Numbered from the stretch's first letter, positions 37,125-45,089 are shown. The stretch is DNA of 64,000 nt from Anaerolineales bacterium (GCA_019637755.1 JAHBVC010000002.1:529027-593026); one strand, 5' to 3'. Notes: generated by a model from the sequence alone, not told the origin. Made by a program: numbers and translations.

Positions 37125-37176
37125 ATGAAGAATGAGGGATGAAGGATGAGTTAGAACATCCCCCACGGTTCTTCAT
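37125..37176. repeat. Small inverted repeat between rimM and dprA
   Basis: ATGAAGAA (37125-37132) pairs with TTCTTCAT (37169-37176) and GGGATG (37136-37141) with CATCCC (37157-37162), giving a two-part stem; GGATGA is repeated directly three times in the left half. Imperfect, so confidence is moderate. Confidence 0.6.
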
Positions 37177-37178
37177 TA

Positions 37179-37772
37179 TTACTTCTCGGGCAGCAGGCCG
37201 GGCAGCAGGTGCACGCGCATGCGCTTAGCGGCAATGTCGGTCTCCAGCACTACGTCCGCGATGGCGGGCAACAGCACTTCCCCATAGGTGGGCGATTGCA
37301 CCACGTAGACATCATTGGCGCCGGTCTCCAGCACCTGGGTGAGCTGGCCCAGCGCCTCTCCGCTATCGGTGAGAACCTGCAAACCGAGCAGTTGGTAACG
37401 GTAAAACTGGCCGGGCGGCAATGGCGGGCTGTCTTGCACGCGCGAGAACAGCGGTGCATTGCGCACCTGCTCCAGGGAGGCACGATCGGGAAATTCTTTG
37501 AACGCCAGCAGCACGCCGTTATCTACCGGGCGCACGCTGCGAATGGTGACCGGGCGATGGTCTTCACCCAGGAAGAACACCGCGCCGGGTTTGAAGCGCT
37601 CGGGGAAATCGGTTTCGATGGAGGCTTGCAGCTCGCCGCGCAGGCCATGCGGGCGGCGCAAGACGGCCACCAACACAAAGTCAGGCTCGCGAAAAACTGC
37701 CGAGCCTGACTGGGAGGGCTTGCCTTCATTTGCCTTGCGGCGAGTGTTGGCTCTGTGACGTCGCGAGGTCAA
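37179..37772 (-). CDS. rimM: 16S rRNA processing protein RimM
   Basis: Helps mature the 30S head and binds S19. 197 residues: N-terminal RimM domain starting FVLVAVLRRPHGLRGELQ (about 32) and the PRC-barrel from about 110 (FYRYQLLGLQVLTDSGEALG, NDVYVVQSPTYGEVLLPAI). A basic ~28-residue N-terminal extension precedes the conserved part. The start overlaps khpA by 4 nt. Confidence 0.93.
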   Translation of the reverse strand: MTSRRHRANTRRKANEGKPSQSGSAVFREPDFVLVAVLRRPHGLRGELQASIETDFPERFKPGAVFFLGEDHRPVTIRSVRPVDNGVLLAFKEFPDRASLEQVRNAPLFSRVQDSPPLPPGQFYRYQLLGLQVLTDSGEALGQLTQVLETGANDVYVVQSPTYGEVLLPAIADVVLETDIAAKRMRVHLLPGLLPEK

Positions 37773-38005
37773 TCAGGTTCCGAGATGTGCAGGCTGGCGT
37801 GTTTGCCATCTTGCGAGGCGGCTACCTGCAGCAACAGGCGAATGGCATTGGCGACGCGCCCGTTGCGGCCAATGATGCGCCCCATATCTTCTTTGGCCAC
37901 TTGCAAGGCGAGCTCATTGCCCTCGCCACGGCGGCGCGGGCGCACCTGCACCTGGGTAGGATCATCTACCAGGGAACGGGCGATGTATTCGATGAGCGCT
38001 TGCAT
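37769..38005 (-). CDS. khpA: KH-domain RNA-binding protein KhpA
   Basis: 78 residues, a single KH domain. LIEYIARSLVDDPTQVQV start; the GxxG loop is GRIIGRNGR, with Arg in place of the common Lys in the first position (GKIIGKxGR). Its partner KhpB/Jag is not in the window. Standard rpsP-khpA-rimM order, 6 nt from rpsP. Confidence 0.95.
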   Translation of the reverse strand: MQALIEYIARSLVDDPTQVQVRPRRRGEGNELALQVAKEDMGRIIGRNGRVANAIRLLLQVAASQDGKHASLHISEPD

Positions 38006-38011
38006 AGCTGC

Positions 38012-38506
38012 TTATTCAGCGGCAGGGGCGTCGTCTGCGGGAGCGGCCTCGGCCGGCGCTTCAGCTTCGGCGGCAGGGGCCTCAGCCACTGGCGCAGCCG
38101 GAGCAGCCGCGGCGGCGGCAGCGGCCGCCAGGTTCTTCTTGTTGCGGCTGGAAGACGCCGGAGCCGGGCGGCGAGTGCGCTGGTCAGCATTGCGCAGCTT
38201 GGCGGCGGCATCGGCCTCGGCCAGCAGGGTCTCGATGGCCTCGCCGGCTTTGAAGCGCACATAGCGATCCAGCAAGCCAGCCTGCTTGAAGACCTGCTCG
38301 GCCGATTCGCTGGGCTGGGCACCATTGCCGATCCAGTGATAAATGCGGTCTTCCTTCAGCACAATCGTGGCCGGCTGAGTGCGCGGGTTGTAGGAACCCA
38401 GCACCTCAATAAAACGGCCTTTGACCGGGCTTTCTTTATCTGCGGCTACGATACGAAAGCTAGCCTGGTTATGGCCGCCCACGCGGCGCAATCTGATCCG
38501 TACCAT
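38012..38506 (-). CDS. rpsP: 30S ribosomal protein bS16 with Ala-rich tail
   Basis: 164 residues; core S16 covers about 1-83 (MVRIRLRRVGGHNQASFRIV, FIEVLGSYNP, QPSESAEQVFKQAGLLD). The remaining ~80 residues form a low-complexity tail: a charged helix to about 113, a nine-Ala run near 127-135, then Ala/Pro/Glu/Asp. The frame is open throughout, so it is a true extension. First gene of the operon, with GAGGAG upstream. Confidence 0.95.
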   Translation of the reverse strand: MVRIRLRRVGGHNQASFRIVAADKESPVKGRFIEVLGSYNPRTQPATIVLKEDRIYHWIGNGAQPSESAEQVFKQAGLLDRYVRFKAGEAIETLLAEADAAAKLRNADQRTRRPAPASSSRNKKNLAAAAAAAAAPAAPVAEAPAAEAEAPAEAAPADDAPAAE

Positions 38507-38586
38507 CTACAACAAGCTCCTCAAGTAAACGTTAACTAGGCCCTGCCGATGGCAAAGCCCATGTGTAGTTTTATCACTACAAACGG
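38507..38586 (-). promoter_or_regulatory. Structured 5' leader of the rpsP operon
   Basis: About 80 nt of predicted leader with two hairpins in the minus-strand RNA: TGTAGT/ACTACA (38581-38564) and GGCTTTGCC/GGCAGGGCC (38559-38539, 9 pairs with G-U). Possibly an r-protein regulatory leader; no known leader class recognised. Confidence 0.5.
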
Positions 38587-38592
38587 CGGGTG

Positions 38593-38621
38593 ATTGTAGC
38601 CGCTAAGCGGCGGCGGGTCAA
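38593..38621 (-). promoter_or_regulatory. Promoter of the rpsP operon
   Basis: TTGACC (38621-38616), 17-nt spacer, TACAAT (38598-38593), close to consensus. Confidence 0.7.
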
Positions 38622-38667
38622 GAGCGCGCTTTAGGCCCCAGGGCGGGCGGTAACGGGCGCGCTCTTG
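38619..38667. repeat. Inverted repeat between rpsP and degV promoters
   Basis: 11-bp perfect arms CAAGAGCGCGC (38619-38629) and GCGCGCTCTTG (38657-38667), with a 27-nt spacer. Its arms touch the -35 elements of both divergent promoters, a layout that would suit an operator. Confidence 0.6.
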
Positions 38668-38693
38668 TAGGCTGGCCGAGTTTCCACTACACT
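38665..38693 (+). promoter_or_regulatory. Candidate promoter of degV
   Basis: TTGTAG (38665-38670), 17-nt spacer, TACACT (38688-38693); leaves a leader of about 54 nt with GAGGAGAG before the ATG. Confidence 0.55.
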
Positions 38694-38753
38694 TAGCCAC
38701 TACCCTATTTTACGTGCCCGCCCCGGCACACGAATCATCTGTGAGGAGAGAGC

Positions 38754-39611
38754 ATGGCCAAAGTTGCAATCATTACCGATAGTACCACCTACCTTCCCAA
38801 AGAGCTGAGCGAGGGCCTGAACATCAACATTGTGCCCACGGTGGTAATTTGGAACGGGGAGGAACTGCGCGATGGCGTGGATATCCAGCCCGACGAGTTT
38901 TACGAACGCCTGGCTAAGGCAGATAGCATGCCCAGCACCTCGCAGCCCTCGCCGGCCGCCTTCAAGGACATGTACGAGAAGTTGAAGAAAGATGGCTATA
39001 GCGACATTTTGGGCCTGTTTGTTTCCGCCAAGCTCTCGGGCACGATCAGCTCAGCCAACCAGGCCAAAGAGCTGGTCAGTGGCATCAATATCGAAGTGAT
39101 GGACGGGCATTCGGCTTCGATGGGCACCGGCTGGGCGCTGCTGGAAGCGGCCAAGGCCGCCAAGGCGGGCAAATCGCTGCAAGACTGCGCGGCGATCGCC
39201 AAGAAGGCCGGTGAGCACACCGGCTTGATGCTGCTGGTGGATACGCTGGAGTTCCTGCACCGCGGCGGCCGTATCGGCGGCGGGGCGCGCTTCCTGGGCA
39301 CGGCGTTGAACCTGAAGCCGATCCTGGAAGTGGAAGATGGCGCCCTGGAAGCCCGCGAGCGCGTGCGCACCAAGGCCAAGGCGTTGGCGCGTGTGCTGGA
39401 GCTGGTGGAAGAACGCATCGGCGGCCGCACACCGCTGCACCTGGCGGTAGTGCACGCCAACGCCGAGGCGGATGCCAAGGCGCTGCTGGATGAGGCCAAA
39501 GCGCGCTTCAACCCGACGATGACCGCAGTAACCGCGGTGAGCCCTTCGGTGGGCACGCACACTGGCCCGGGTACACTGGGCGTGGCGTTTATGGCGGGGT
39601 ATCAAGGGTAG
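38754..39611 (+). CDS. degV: DegV-family fatty-acid-binding protein
   Basis: 285 residues. MAKVAIITDSTTYLPKE start and SMPSTSQPSP, LSGTISSANQA, HRGGRIGGGARFLGTALNLKPIL are signatures of DegV/FakB-type proteins that bind a fatty acid. In Firmicutes FakB presents fatty acids to FakA kinase; no fakA is in the window. Strong Shine-Dalgarno GAGGAG 6-7 nt upstream. Confidence 0.93.
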   Translation: MAKVAIITDSTTYLPKELSEGLNINIVPTVVIWNGEELRDGVDIQPDEFYERLAKADSMPSTSQPSPAAFKDMYEKLKKDGYSDILGLFVSAKLSGTISSANQAKELVSGINIEVMDGHSASMGTGWALLEAAKAAKAGKSLQDCAAIAKKAGEHTGLMLLVDTLEFLHRGGRIGGGARFLGTALNLKPILEVEDGALEARERVRTKAKALARVLELVEERIGGRTPLHLAVVHANAEADAKALLDEAKARFNPTMTAVTAVSPSVGTHTGPGTLGVAFMAGYQG

Positions 39612-39654
39612 CAATCAGCGATCAGCTTTTAGCTATCAGCTAAATCAACTTCAA

Positions 39655-39698
39655 AAACAAAAACAAGCCCTGCGAATTCGCAGGGCTTGTTTTTGTTT
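39655..39698. terminator. 22-bp zero-loop palindromic terminator between degV and pdp
   Basis: Arms 39655-39676 and 39677-39698 are perfectly complementary with GAATTC at the centre, A tract on one side and T tract on the other. It serves both convergent genes. Flanking AATCAACTT/AAGTTGATT and AGCGATCAGC/GCTGAACGCT extend the dyad imperfectly outward to about 39616 and 39720 (family C-like sequence). Confidence 0.9.
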
Positions 39699-39728
39699 AA
39701 AGTTGATTGCTGAACGCTGACAGCTGGT

Positions 39729-41033
39729 CTACTTCACCACCCCATAGGAGTGCGGCAGCGGCTTGACTTTGCTGGCCGACCACTGGTGCGCGCCGAGCAC
39801 ACGCGCCCGGGCCGCGGCGAGCGATTGTTTGGAGTTGGCGTGCAACTCAAATAGGGCTTCGCCCTTGGCCACCTTGTCGCCCACTTTGTGCAGCACCACG
39901 ATGCCCACGGCGGGGTCAATCGCATCGCCCTTCTTGGCGCGGCCGGCGCCCATCTCTACAGAGGTTTCGCCGACGGTCTTGGCGTCGATCCATTTCAGGT
40001 AGCCGCTCTTGGGGGCCTTCACAACTTCCACAAAGGGCGCCTTGGGCAGCTTCTCGGGATCATCCACATAGCGGACATCGCCGCCTTGCGCGGCCACCAG
40101 CTTGCGGAAGCGCTCGAAGGCGCCGCCATTCTGCAGGCTGGCCTCGGCCAGCTTGCGGGCCGCTGCCAGGCTGCTGGCGCCCTCGCCCAGCACGATGAGC
40201 TGGCTGGCCACTTCGAGGCAATGCTCGCGGAAATCCGCCGGGCCAGCGCCATGCAGGGTAGCGATGGCTTCCTTGACTTCAAGGGCATTGCCCACGGCGA
40301 AGCCGAGCGGCTGGTTCATATCCGAAAGCAGGCAAACGGCTTTGCGGCCGGCGCGCTTGGCAATGCGCACCATCAACTGCGCCAGCTCTTTGGCTTGCGG
40401 CAGCGTTTTCATGAACGCGCCCACCCCCACCTTCACATCCAGCACCATGCGTTGGGCGCCGCCGGCGATCTTCTTGCTCATGATGGAAGAGGCGATCAGC
40501 GCCATCGAATCAACGGTGCCGGTGACATCGCGCAGAGCGTACATCTTGCCATCCGCCGGCGCCAAATCACCGGTTTGGCCGGTGAGCACCACGCCAAGCG
40601 TCTTGAGCTGGCGCAGGAATTCTTTCTGGGTCAGGTTGGTGCGGAAGCCGGGAATGGCCTCCATTTTGTCGAGCGTGCCGCCGCTGAAGCCCAGGCCGCG
40701 GCCAGACATTTTGCCGACGCGCAGGCCACAGGCCGAGACGACCGGCTCCACCACCAAAGTAGTTTTATCCCCCACCCCGCCGGTGGAATGTTTATCCAGG
40801 GCAATATCCACCACGCCACTCAGATCGAGCACATCGCCCGAATGGGCCATCGCCAGGGTGAGATCGGTGGTTTCGCGGTCACTCATCCCGTTGAGCAGCA
40901 CCGCCATGGCCCAGGCCGCGGCCTGATAGTCGGCCACGCTGCCATCGGTGAAGCCCTGAACGAAGAATTCAATTTCCTCGCGGGTCAGTTCCAGGCCATC
41001 ACGCTTCTTAATGATCAGATCCACAGTTCGCAT
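39729..41033 (-). CDS. pdp: Pyrimidine-nucleoside (thymidine) phosphorylase
   Basis: 434 residues. IIKKRDGLELTREEIEFFV start, LDKHSTGGVGDKTTLVVEP (phosphate-binding loop), KMSGRGLGFSGGTLDKMEAI and the central DVTGTVDSMALIASSIMSKK are typical; C-terminal beta-alpha domain after about 340. Pyrimidine versus thymidine specificity cannot be set. TATAAT at 41056-41051 with GAGGTG Shine-Dalgarno gives a short normal leader. Confidence 0.95.
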   Translation of the reverse strand: MRTVDLIIKKRDGLELTREEIEFFVQGFTDGSVADYQAAAWAMAVLLNGMSDRETTDLTLAMAHSGDVLDLSGVVDIALDKHSTGGVGDKTTLVVEPVVSACGLRVGKMSGRGLGFSGGTLDKMEAIPGFRTNLTQKEFLRQLKTLGVVLTGQTGDLAPADGKMYALRDVTGTVDSMALIASSIMSKKIAGGAQRMVLDVKVGVGAFMKTLPQAKELAQLMVRIAKRAGRKAVCLLSDMNQPLGFAVGNALEVKEAIATLHGAGPADFREHCLEVASQLIVLGEGASSLAAARKLAEASLQNGGAFERFRKLVAAQGGDVRYVDDPEKLPKAPFVEVVKAPKSGYLKWIDAKTVGETSVEMGAGRAKKGDAIDPAVGIVVLHKVGDKVAKGEALFELHANSKQSLAAARARVLGAHQWSASKVKPLPHSYGVVK

Positions 41034-41050
41034 AACACCTCACTGGGAAA

Positions 41051-41056
41051 ATTATA
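41051..41056 (-). promoter_or_regulatory. Candidate -10 box of pdp
   Basis: TATAAT 17 nt before the ATG, with GAGGTG between. -35 not clear. Confidence 0.5.
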
Positions 41057-41081
41057 CTAATGCCCCATCCACCGTTCGGGC

Positions 41082-41110
41082 TCAACATTCAGGGCGGATT
41101 GCCCTACAAT
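41082..41110 (+). promoter_or_regulatory. Candidate promoter of the MalT-like/BTAD gene
   Basis: TCAACA (41082-41087), 17-nt spacer, TACAAT (41105-41110). The leader to the ATG at 41142 is about 25 nt with no good Shine-Dalgarno. Confidence 0.5.
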
Positions 41111-41141
41111 AAGCCTGTACGGAAAGGCTGTACTTCGCCGA

Positions 41142-44100
41142 ATGACTATTCTGCTGACCAAGGTGCGTGCCCCGCAACGTCGCAAGGACGTGCTGCGGCG
41201 CGTGCGCCTGGTGGATACGCTGCACCAAAACCTGCACCGCAAGCTGACCTTTGTATCGGCGCCGGCGGGCTACGGCAAAACCACGCTGCTGGTGGATTTT
41301 GCCGCTGATGTAGATGCTCACGTCTGCTGGTATCGCGTAGGGCCGGAGGATGGCGATCTGGTGCAATTTGCCCTGCACATTGTGGCCGCCTTCCAGCAGC
41401 AATTCCCCGGCTTCGGCGAAGCCCTGGAGGAACACCTGAACACGCCCGGTGCCACGCCGGATGCGCCCAGCATTGCTACTGAGCTGATCAATGCGATCCA
41501 GGAGCAGGTCAAAGATTTTTGTGTGCTGGTGCTGGATGACTATCATCTGGCAGGCGAGAACCAGCAGATCGTCGATTTTCTCGAAAGCCTGCTGGAGCAT
41601 CTGCCCGACCATTTGCGTATTCTGATCGGCTCGCGCAGCGTTTACGGCATCCCCGCCGCCAGCCTGTATATTCGTGATGAGCTAGTGACGATCAGCGCGG
41701 ATGAGTTGCGCTTCCGCGCCGATGAGCTGCAAAAGCTGGTGCTGCAAAACTATCGCATGCGGCTGACGCAGGAGGAAGCCGAGGAGCTGGCCAAGCGTGC
41801 TGACGGATGGATCGTGGCGCTGTTGCTGGCGGTGCGCGCCATCAGCCACGGCGCGCTGCCGCGCTTCCTGGGGGACACCGAGCAGGTTTACACCTACTTG
41901 GCCGAAGAAGTCGTCAACCAACAAAGCGAAGAGCTGCGGGCGTTTATGCTGGGCGCCTCGGTGTTCAGCGATTTTAGCGAAGCGCAGTGTAACTTCCTGC
42001 TGCAACGCCAGGATTCGGGCCAGATGCTGCGCGCTCTCGAAGAACGCAACTTGTTCGTCAGCCGCACCGAAACGCGCGAGGGGACCAGCTACCGCTTCCA
42101 CCAGTTATTTGCCGAATTCCTGCAGGATTACTTCGCACGGCATGACGCCGCACGCCTGCACCACTTGCAAAGCCGCGCCGCCGAATGGCATTTTGCCCGC
42201 CAGGAATGGGAGAGCGCGGTAGCCTTCAAACTGGCCGCCGGCGAAACCGAGCAGGCCGCCGAGTGGATGGATGCCGCCGCCGAGCACTTCTACACCACCG
42301 GGCGCCAGGCCCTGCTGGCGCGCTGGCTGGAAGAATTAGGCACGGCGCCGGCCCTGTGCCAATTGGCGCCACGCCTGCTGCTCTACCAGGCTAAATCGCT
42401 CGGCAACCAAAACCAATTTGAGGAGTGCCTCAAGCTGCTGGCCGAAGCCGAGCCGGTGCTGCGTGACCGTGGTGATGTACAGCTATTGGCCAATGCGCTG
42501 ATCACGCGTGGCATGGTCTATCGTTTTACCGGCAATACCAATGGCGCCATCGGCCTGGCCGATGCAGCACAGGAGTTGTTGAGCGAGACACGCTCCTACC
42601 AGTGGTACCAAGCCGAACGTTTGCGCGGCGTTTCCTTGCACTTGCAGGGCCAGACCCGCACGGGCATCCATCACCTGGAAGATGCGGTGCGCGGCTTGCG
42701 CCAACTGGCCGCCGAAGGGCAAGACAAGCTCAAAGGGGTATACGTCTTCAATCTGGCTGAATGCCTGAGCGATCTAGGCTGGATCCATATTGTCAACGGG
42801 CAGATCCTGCTGGCACAGCAAGCGTTTCAGGAAGCATTGGATATTCATGTCAGCATCCGCAGCAATCTGGGGGCGTTAGCGGCGGCGCGCAACAACATCG
42901 CTTATCTGCACCACCAGGTAGGCCACTACCCCGCCGCCTGGAAGGAGTACTCGCTGGCATTGGGGCACGCCCACGCCTCAGGGCAGGTGCGCGCCGAGAT
43001 TGCCATTCTGAGCGGCCAGGGGGAGCTGCTGCTGGACCTGGGCGAGCTGGCGGAGGCGGAGGCGGTTTTCGAACACGCCTTGCAGCTTGGCCAGCGTGAC
43101 GCGCAACTGGACCTGGCCTTGATCTATGCCGGCCAGGCGCGCGTGCAGCGCCTGCAGGGCAATGGCAACGAGGCGATGGCGTTGCTGCGCCAGGCCGCCA
43201 GCAAACCCAGCAACACCTTTGGCAGCGATGACTATGCTCTGGAATTGGGCTGCATTTATCTAGCGATGGGCCAAACCGTACTGGCACGCGAAGAATTCGC
43301 CAAGTGCCTGGTTAATGCCCAAGACGGCCAGCCACGCCCCAGCACGCCGCTGGCCGCCTTTCACCAGGCGCTGCTGCTGCACGCCGCAGGCGAGCTGCCG
43401 GCTGCCGAGGATCTGTTTGCCCTGGCGCTGCAGATCGCCGCACGCCTGGGCTATGACCAGTTCCTGGTGGTAGCGGCACAACGCCACCTGGAGGCGTTGG
43501 CCCGCGCGCTGGCCGATGTGCAGCTGCCCGCGCTGGAGAAGTTGCATGCCCGTGCAGCAGCCTTCCAGCCGGGGCGCGCCAACCTGGGCCCGCCCAGCCC
43601 GGTGGAGCAAGTGCCCGATACCAACCTGGAGGTGCACGCCTTTGGCAGCAGCACGGTAAGCAAGGATGGCGCCGCGATCCACAGCGCGGTGTGGCGTTCT
43701 AGCCGTGCCAAGGCGCTCTTCTTTTATATATTGGATCAAGGCAGGGTGCGCAAAGAAGCCATCGGCCTGGATTTCTGGCCAGACTTCAGCATCAGTAAGA
43801 TCAGCAGCAACTTCCACGCCACGCTATGGCGTGTGCGCCAGGCGCTAGGCTTCAAGGAAGCCATCGTTTTCGAAGACGAAAGCTACAGCTTGCACCACAG
43901 TCTGCACGTATGGTACGACGTGGCTGAATTTCAAAATTATCTGGCGATGGCCGGGGCCAGCGGGCTGGCGGATGCCGAGCGGGCCGAGCTGCTGCGCCAG
44001 GCGATCCGCCTGTACCGTGGGCCCTTTATGGAAGACCTGTACATGGAATGGGTAGACCAGCGCCGCGAGGTGCTGCGCGGCCGCTACCTGGATGCCTTGA

Positions 44101-44354
44101 TAAGCCTGGGTGAGATCGAGATGCGTGGCAAGCGCTTCCGCGAAGCGCGCGAGACCTATGAACGCATCGTCGCCAGCGACCCGTATCGTGATGAAGCGCA
44201 CCTGGCCCTGATGAAGAGCATGGTCGCCTCGGGCGCCACCTCCACCGCGCTGGCCCACTATAAGGACTATAAGGCCCTGCTACGCCATGAACTGAACGCC
44301 GAGCCGATCGAGGCGCTGCAGGAGTATTACCAACAATTGATCATCAACGTGTAG
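41142..44354 (+). CDS. MalT-like STAND ATPase with C-terminal winged-helix/BTAD (SARP) module
   Basis: 1070 residues, a large signal-integrating transcription regulator. N-terminus TKVRAPQRRKDVLRR resembles MalT/LuxR-type STAND proteins; Walker A SAPAGYGKTTLL (39-50), Walker B FCVLVLDDYHLA (126-137), and the GSR sensor loop LIGSRSVYG. About 350-830 is helical TPR-like repeats. From about 835 a winged helix (AKALFFYILDQGRVRKEAIG) is followed by the BTAD (about 930-1070: LYRGPFMEDLYMEWVDQRRE). This puts the DNA-binding module at the end, unlike MalT's LuxR-type HTH. It precedes two small peptide genes and may control them. Confidence 0.9.
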   Translation: MTILLTKVRAPQRRKDVLRRVRLVDTLHQNLHRKLTFVSAPAGYGKTTLLVDFAADVDAHVCWYRVGPEDGDLVQFALHIVAAFQQQFPGFGEALEEHLNTPGATPDAPSIATELINAIQEQVKDFCVLVLDDYHLAGENQQIVDFLESLLEHLPDHLRILIGSRSVYGIPAASLYIRDELVTISADELRFRADELQKLVLQNYRMRLTQEEAEELAKRADGWIVALLLAVRAISHGALPRFLGDTEQVYTYLAEEVVNQQSEELRAFMLGASVFSDFSEAQCNFLLQRQDSGQMLRALEERNLFVSRTETREGTSYRFHQLFAEFLQDYFARHDAARLHHLQSRAAEWHFARQEWESAVAFKLAAGETEQAAEWMDAAAEHFYTTGRQALLARWLEELGTAPALCQLAPRLLLYQAKSLGNQNQFEECLKLLAEAEPVLRDRGDVQLLANALITRGMVYRFTGNTNGAIGLADAAQELLSETRSYQWYQAERLRGVSLHLQGQTRTGIHHLEDAVRGLRQLAAEGQDKLKGVYVFNLAECLSDLGWIHIVNGQILLAQQAFQEALDIHVSIRSNLGALAAARNNIAYLHHQVGHYPAAWKEYSLALGHAHASGQVRAEIAILSGQGELLLDLGELAEAEAVFEHALQLGQRDAQLDLALIYAGQARVQRLQGNGNEAMALLRQAASKPSNTFGSDDYALELGCIYLAMGQTVLAREEFAKCLVNAQDGQPRPSTPLAAFHQALLLHAAGELPAAEDLFALALQIAARLGYDQFLVVAAQRHLEALARALADVQLPALEKLHARAAAFQPGRANLGPPSPVEQVPDTNLEVHAFGSSTVSKDGAAIHSAVWRSSRAKALFFYILDQGRVRKEAIGLDFWPDFSISKISSNFHATLWRVRQALGFKEAIVFEDESYSLHHSLHVWYDVAEFQNYLAMAGASGLADAERAELLRQAIRLYRGPFMEDLYMEWVDQRREVLRGRYLDALISLGEIEMRGKRFREARETYERIVASDPYRDEAHLALMKSMVASGATSTALAHYKDYKALLRHELNAEPIEALQEYYQQLIINV

Positions 44355-44449
44355 AACAAAAATACGCACCCTTGCGTTTGCACTTCACCGGTGCGCAACC
44401 GGAAACGTGCCAAACGGCAAGGAAATTGCAACTTAATCGCCAGGTAATG

Positions 44450-44479
44450 AAAAAGCTACTCGAAATTGGGTGGCTTTTT
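44450..44479 (+). terminator. Terminator after the MalT-like/BTAD gene
   Basis: AAAAAGCTACTC / GGGTGGCTTTTT, 12 pairs including two U-G, 6-nt loop, followed by T. It lies about 95 nt past the stop codon; the next base begins a TTGACA. Confidence 0.8.
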
Positions 44480-44523
44480 TTGACATTTGGTCATAGCTGC
44501 GTTCATAGGTGCATTCGTAGAAT
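44480..44523 (+). promoter_or_regulatory. Candidate promoter region of the repeat-peptide gene
   Basis: Perfect TTGACA at 44480-44485 abuts the T tract of the upstream terminator; the hexamer at 17 nt (TCATAG, 44503) is a poor -10. A better -10, TAGAAT, lies at 44518-44523 but lacks a -35. Either start leaves room for the AGGAG at 44542. Confidence 0.5.
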
Positions 44524-44556
44524 GTGGCCAATCTAATCTACAGGAGATTTACCAAC

Positions 44557-44751
44557 ATGATCAAGCAGACCAGCTTCTCTTACCCCATCGGTGGCGGCAT
44601 CGGCTCCGGCCCGCAGGCTAGCTACCCTATCGGCGGCGGCATCGGCTCCGGCCCGCAGGCCAGCTACCCCATTGGCGGCGGCATCGGTTCCGGCCCGCAG
44701 GCCAGCTACCCCATCGGCGGCGGCATCGGCTCCGGCCCGGCCACGCGCTAA
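44557..44751 (+). CDS. 64-residue peptide of four 14-residue Gly-rich repeats
   Basis: M-I-K-Q-T-S-F followed by three perfect copies of SYPIGGGIGSGPQA and a fourth ending SYPIGGGIGSGPATR. AGGAG 10 nt before the ATG. The codons differ between copies at six places (TCT/AGC, GGT/GGC, GCT/GCC, CCT/CCC, ATC/ATT, GGC/GGT) and every change is synonymous, including a Ser box switch, so the amino-acid sequence is selected. No family recognised. It has no signal peptide or membrane helix. The product could be a multi-copy precursor cut into identical short peptides, or a structural repeat protein. Confidence 0.85.
   Translation: MIKQTSFSYPIGGGIGSGPQASYPIGGGIGSGPQASYPIGGGIGSGPQASYPIGGGIGSGPATR
44578..44739 (+). 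repeat. In-frame 42-bp tandem repeat, nearly four copies
   Basis: Units start at 44578, 44620, 44662 and 44704; the last is truncated after 12 codons. Contiguous, without spacers. Confidence 0.95.
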
Positions 44752-44790
44752 TCCAGCCCTGACCTTTACGCACACCCAACGGAGACCCCA

Positions 44791-45006
44791 ATGTCCAAGC
44801 TCAAACTGAACGCTATTGCCACTCTCGCGCTGGTAGACCAGGATTTCAAGGCAGCCATGCTGAGCGGCCGCTTGCAGGAAAAACTGAGCGCGTTCCAATT
44901 GAATGAAGAAGAAATGCGCGCCGTCACCGCTATCCAGGCCATGGATCTCGATCAATTCATGCACCGCCTGGGCACCCTGATTCAGGCCGCGCCCGCAGTA
45001 CACTAA
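44791..45006 (+). CDS. 71-residue NHLP/Os1348-like RiPP precursor-type protein
   Basis: GGAG 6 nt before the ATG; 39 nt after the repeat-peptide stop. All helical: ATLALVDQDFKAAMLSGRL, LSAFQLNEEEMRAVTAIQAM, LDQFMHRLGTLI. This spacing of D-x-x-F, L-x-x-F-x-L-x-x-E-E and a final amphipathic helix is what I recall of Os1348/Franean1_4349-type putative RiPP precursors common in Chloroflexota and actinobacteria. It ends in a short AAPAVH tail with no obvious core rich in Cys/Ser/Thr. Family call is from memory; the ORF itself is well supported. Confidence 0.78.
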   Translation: MSKLKLNAIATLALVDQDFKAAMLSGRLQEKLSAFQLNEEEMRAVTAIQAMDLDQFMHRLGTLIQAAPAVH

Positions 45007-45089
45007 GCATTCCGTGGGGCTTTCCTCGGCCTACGCCGCAGGATACTGGCCCCTTAACATGACGCATGCCCGTACGTTGAGCGGCGCTT

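Noticed and set aside
38080-38140. Poly-Ala run in rpsP as an assembly or frameshift artefact
   Set aside because: The frame stays open on both sides, codons vary (GCC, GCG, GCA, GCT), and the L21 and L31 tails show that such extensions are normal here.
39888-41060. Plus-strand open frame (390 codons) opposite pdp
   Set aside because: Antisense to a conserved pyrimidine-nucleoside phosphorylase; no domain or start signal.
44578-44739. CRISPR-like repeat array
   Set aside because: Units are contiguous with no spacers, in frame, and differ only synonymously; this is a coding repeat.
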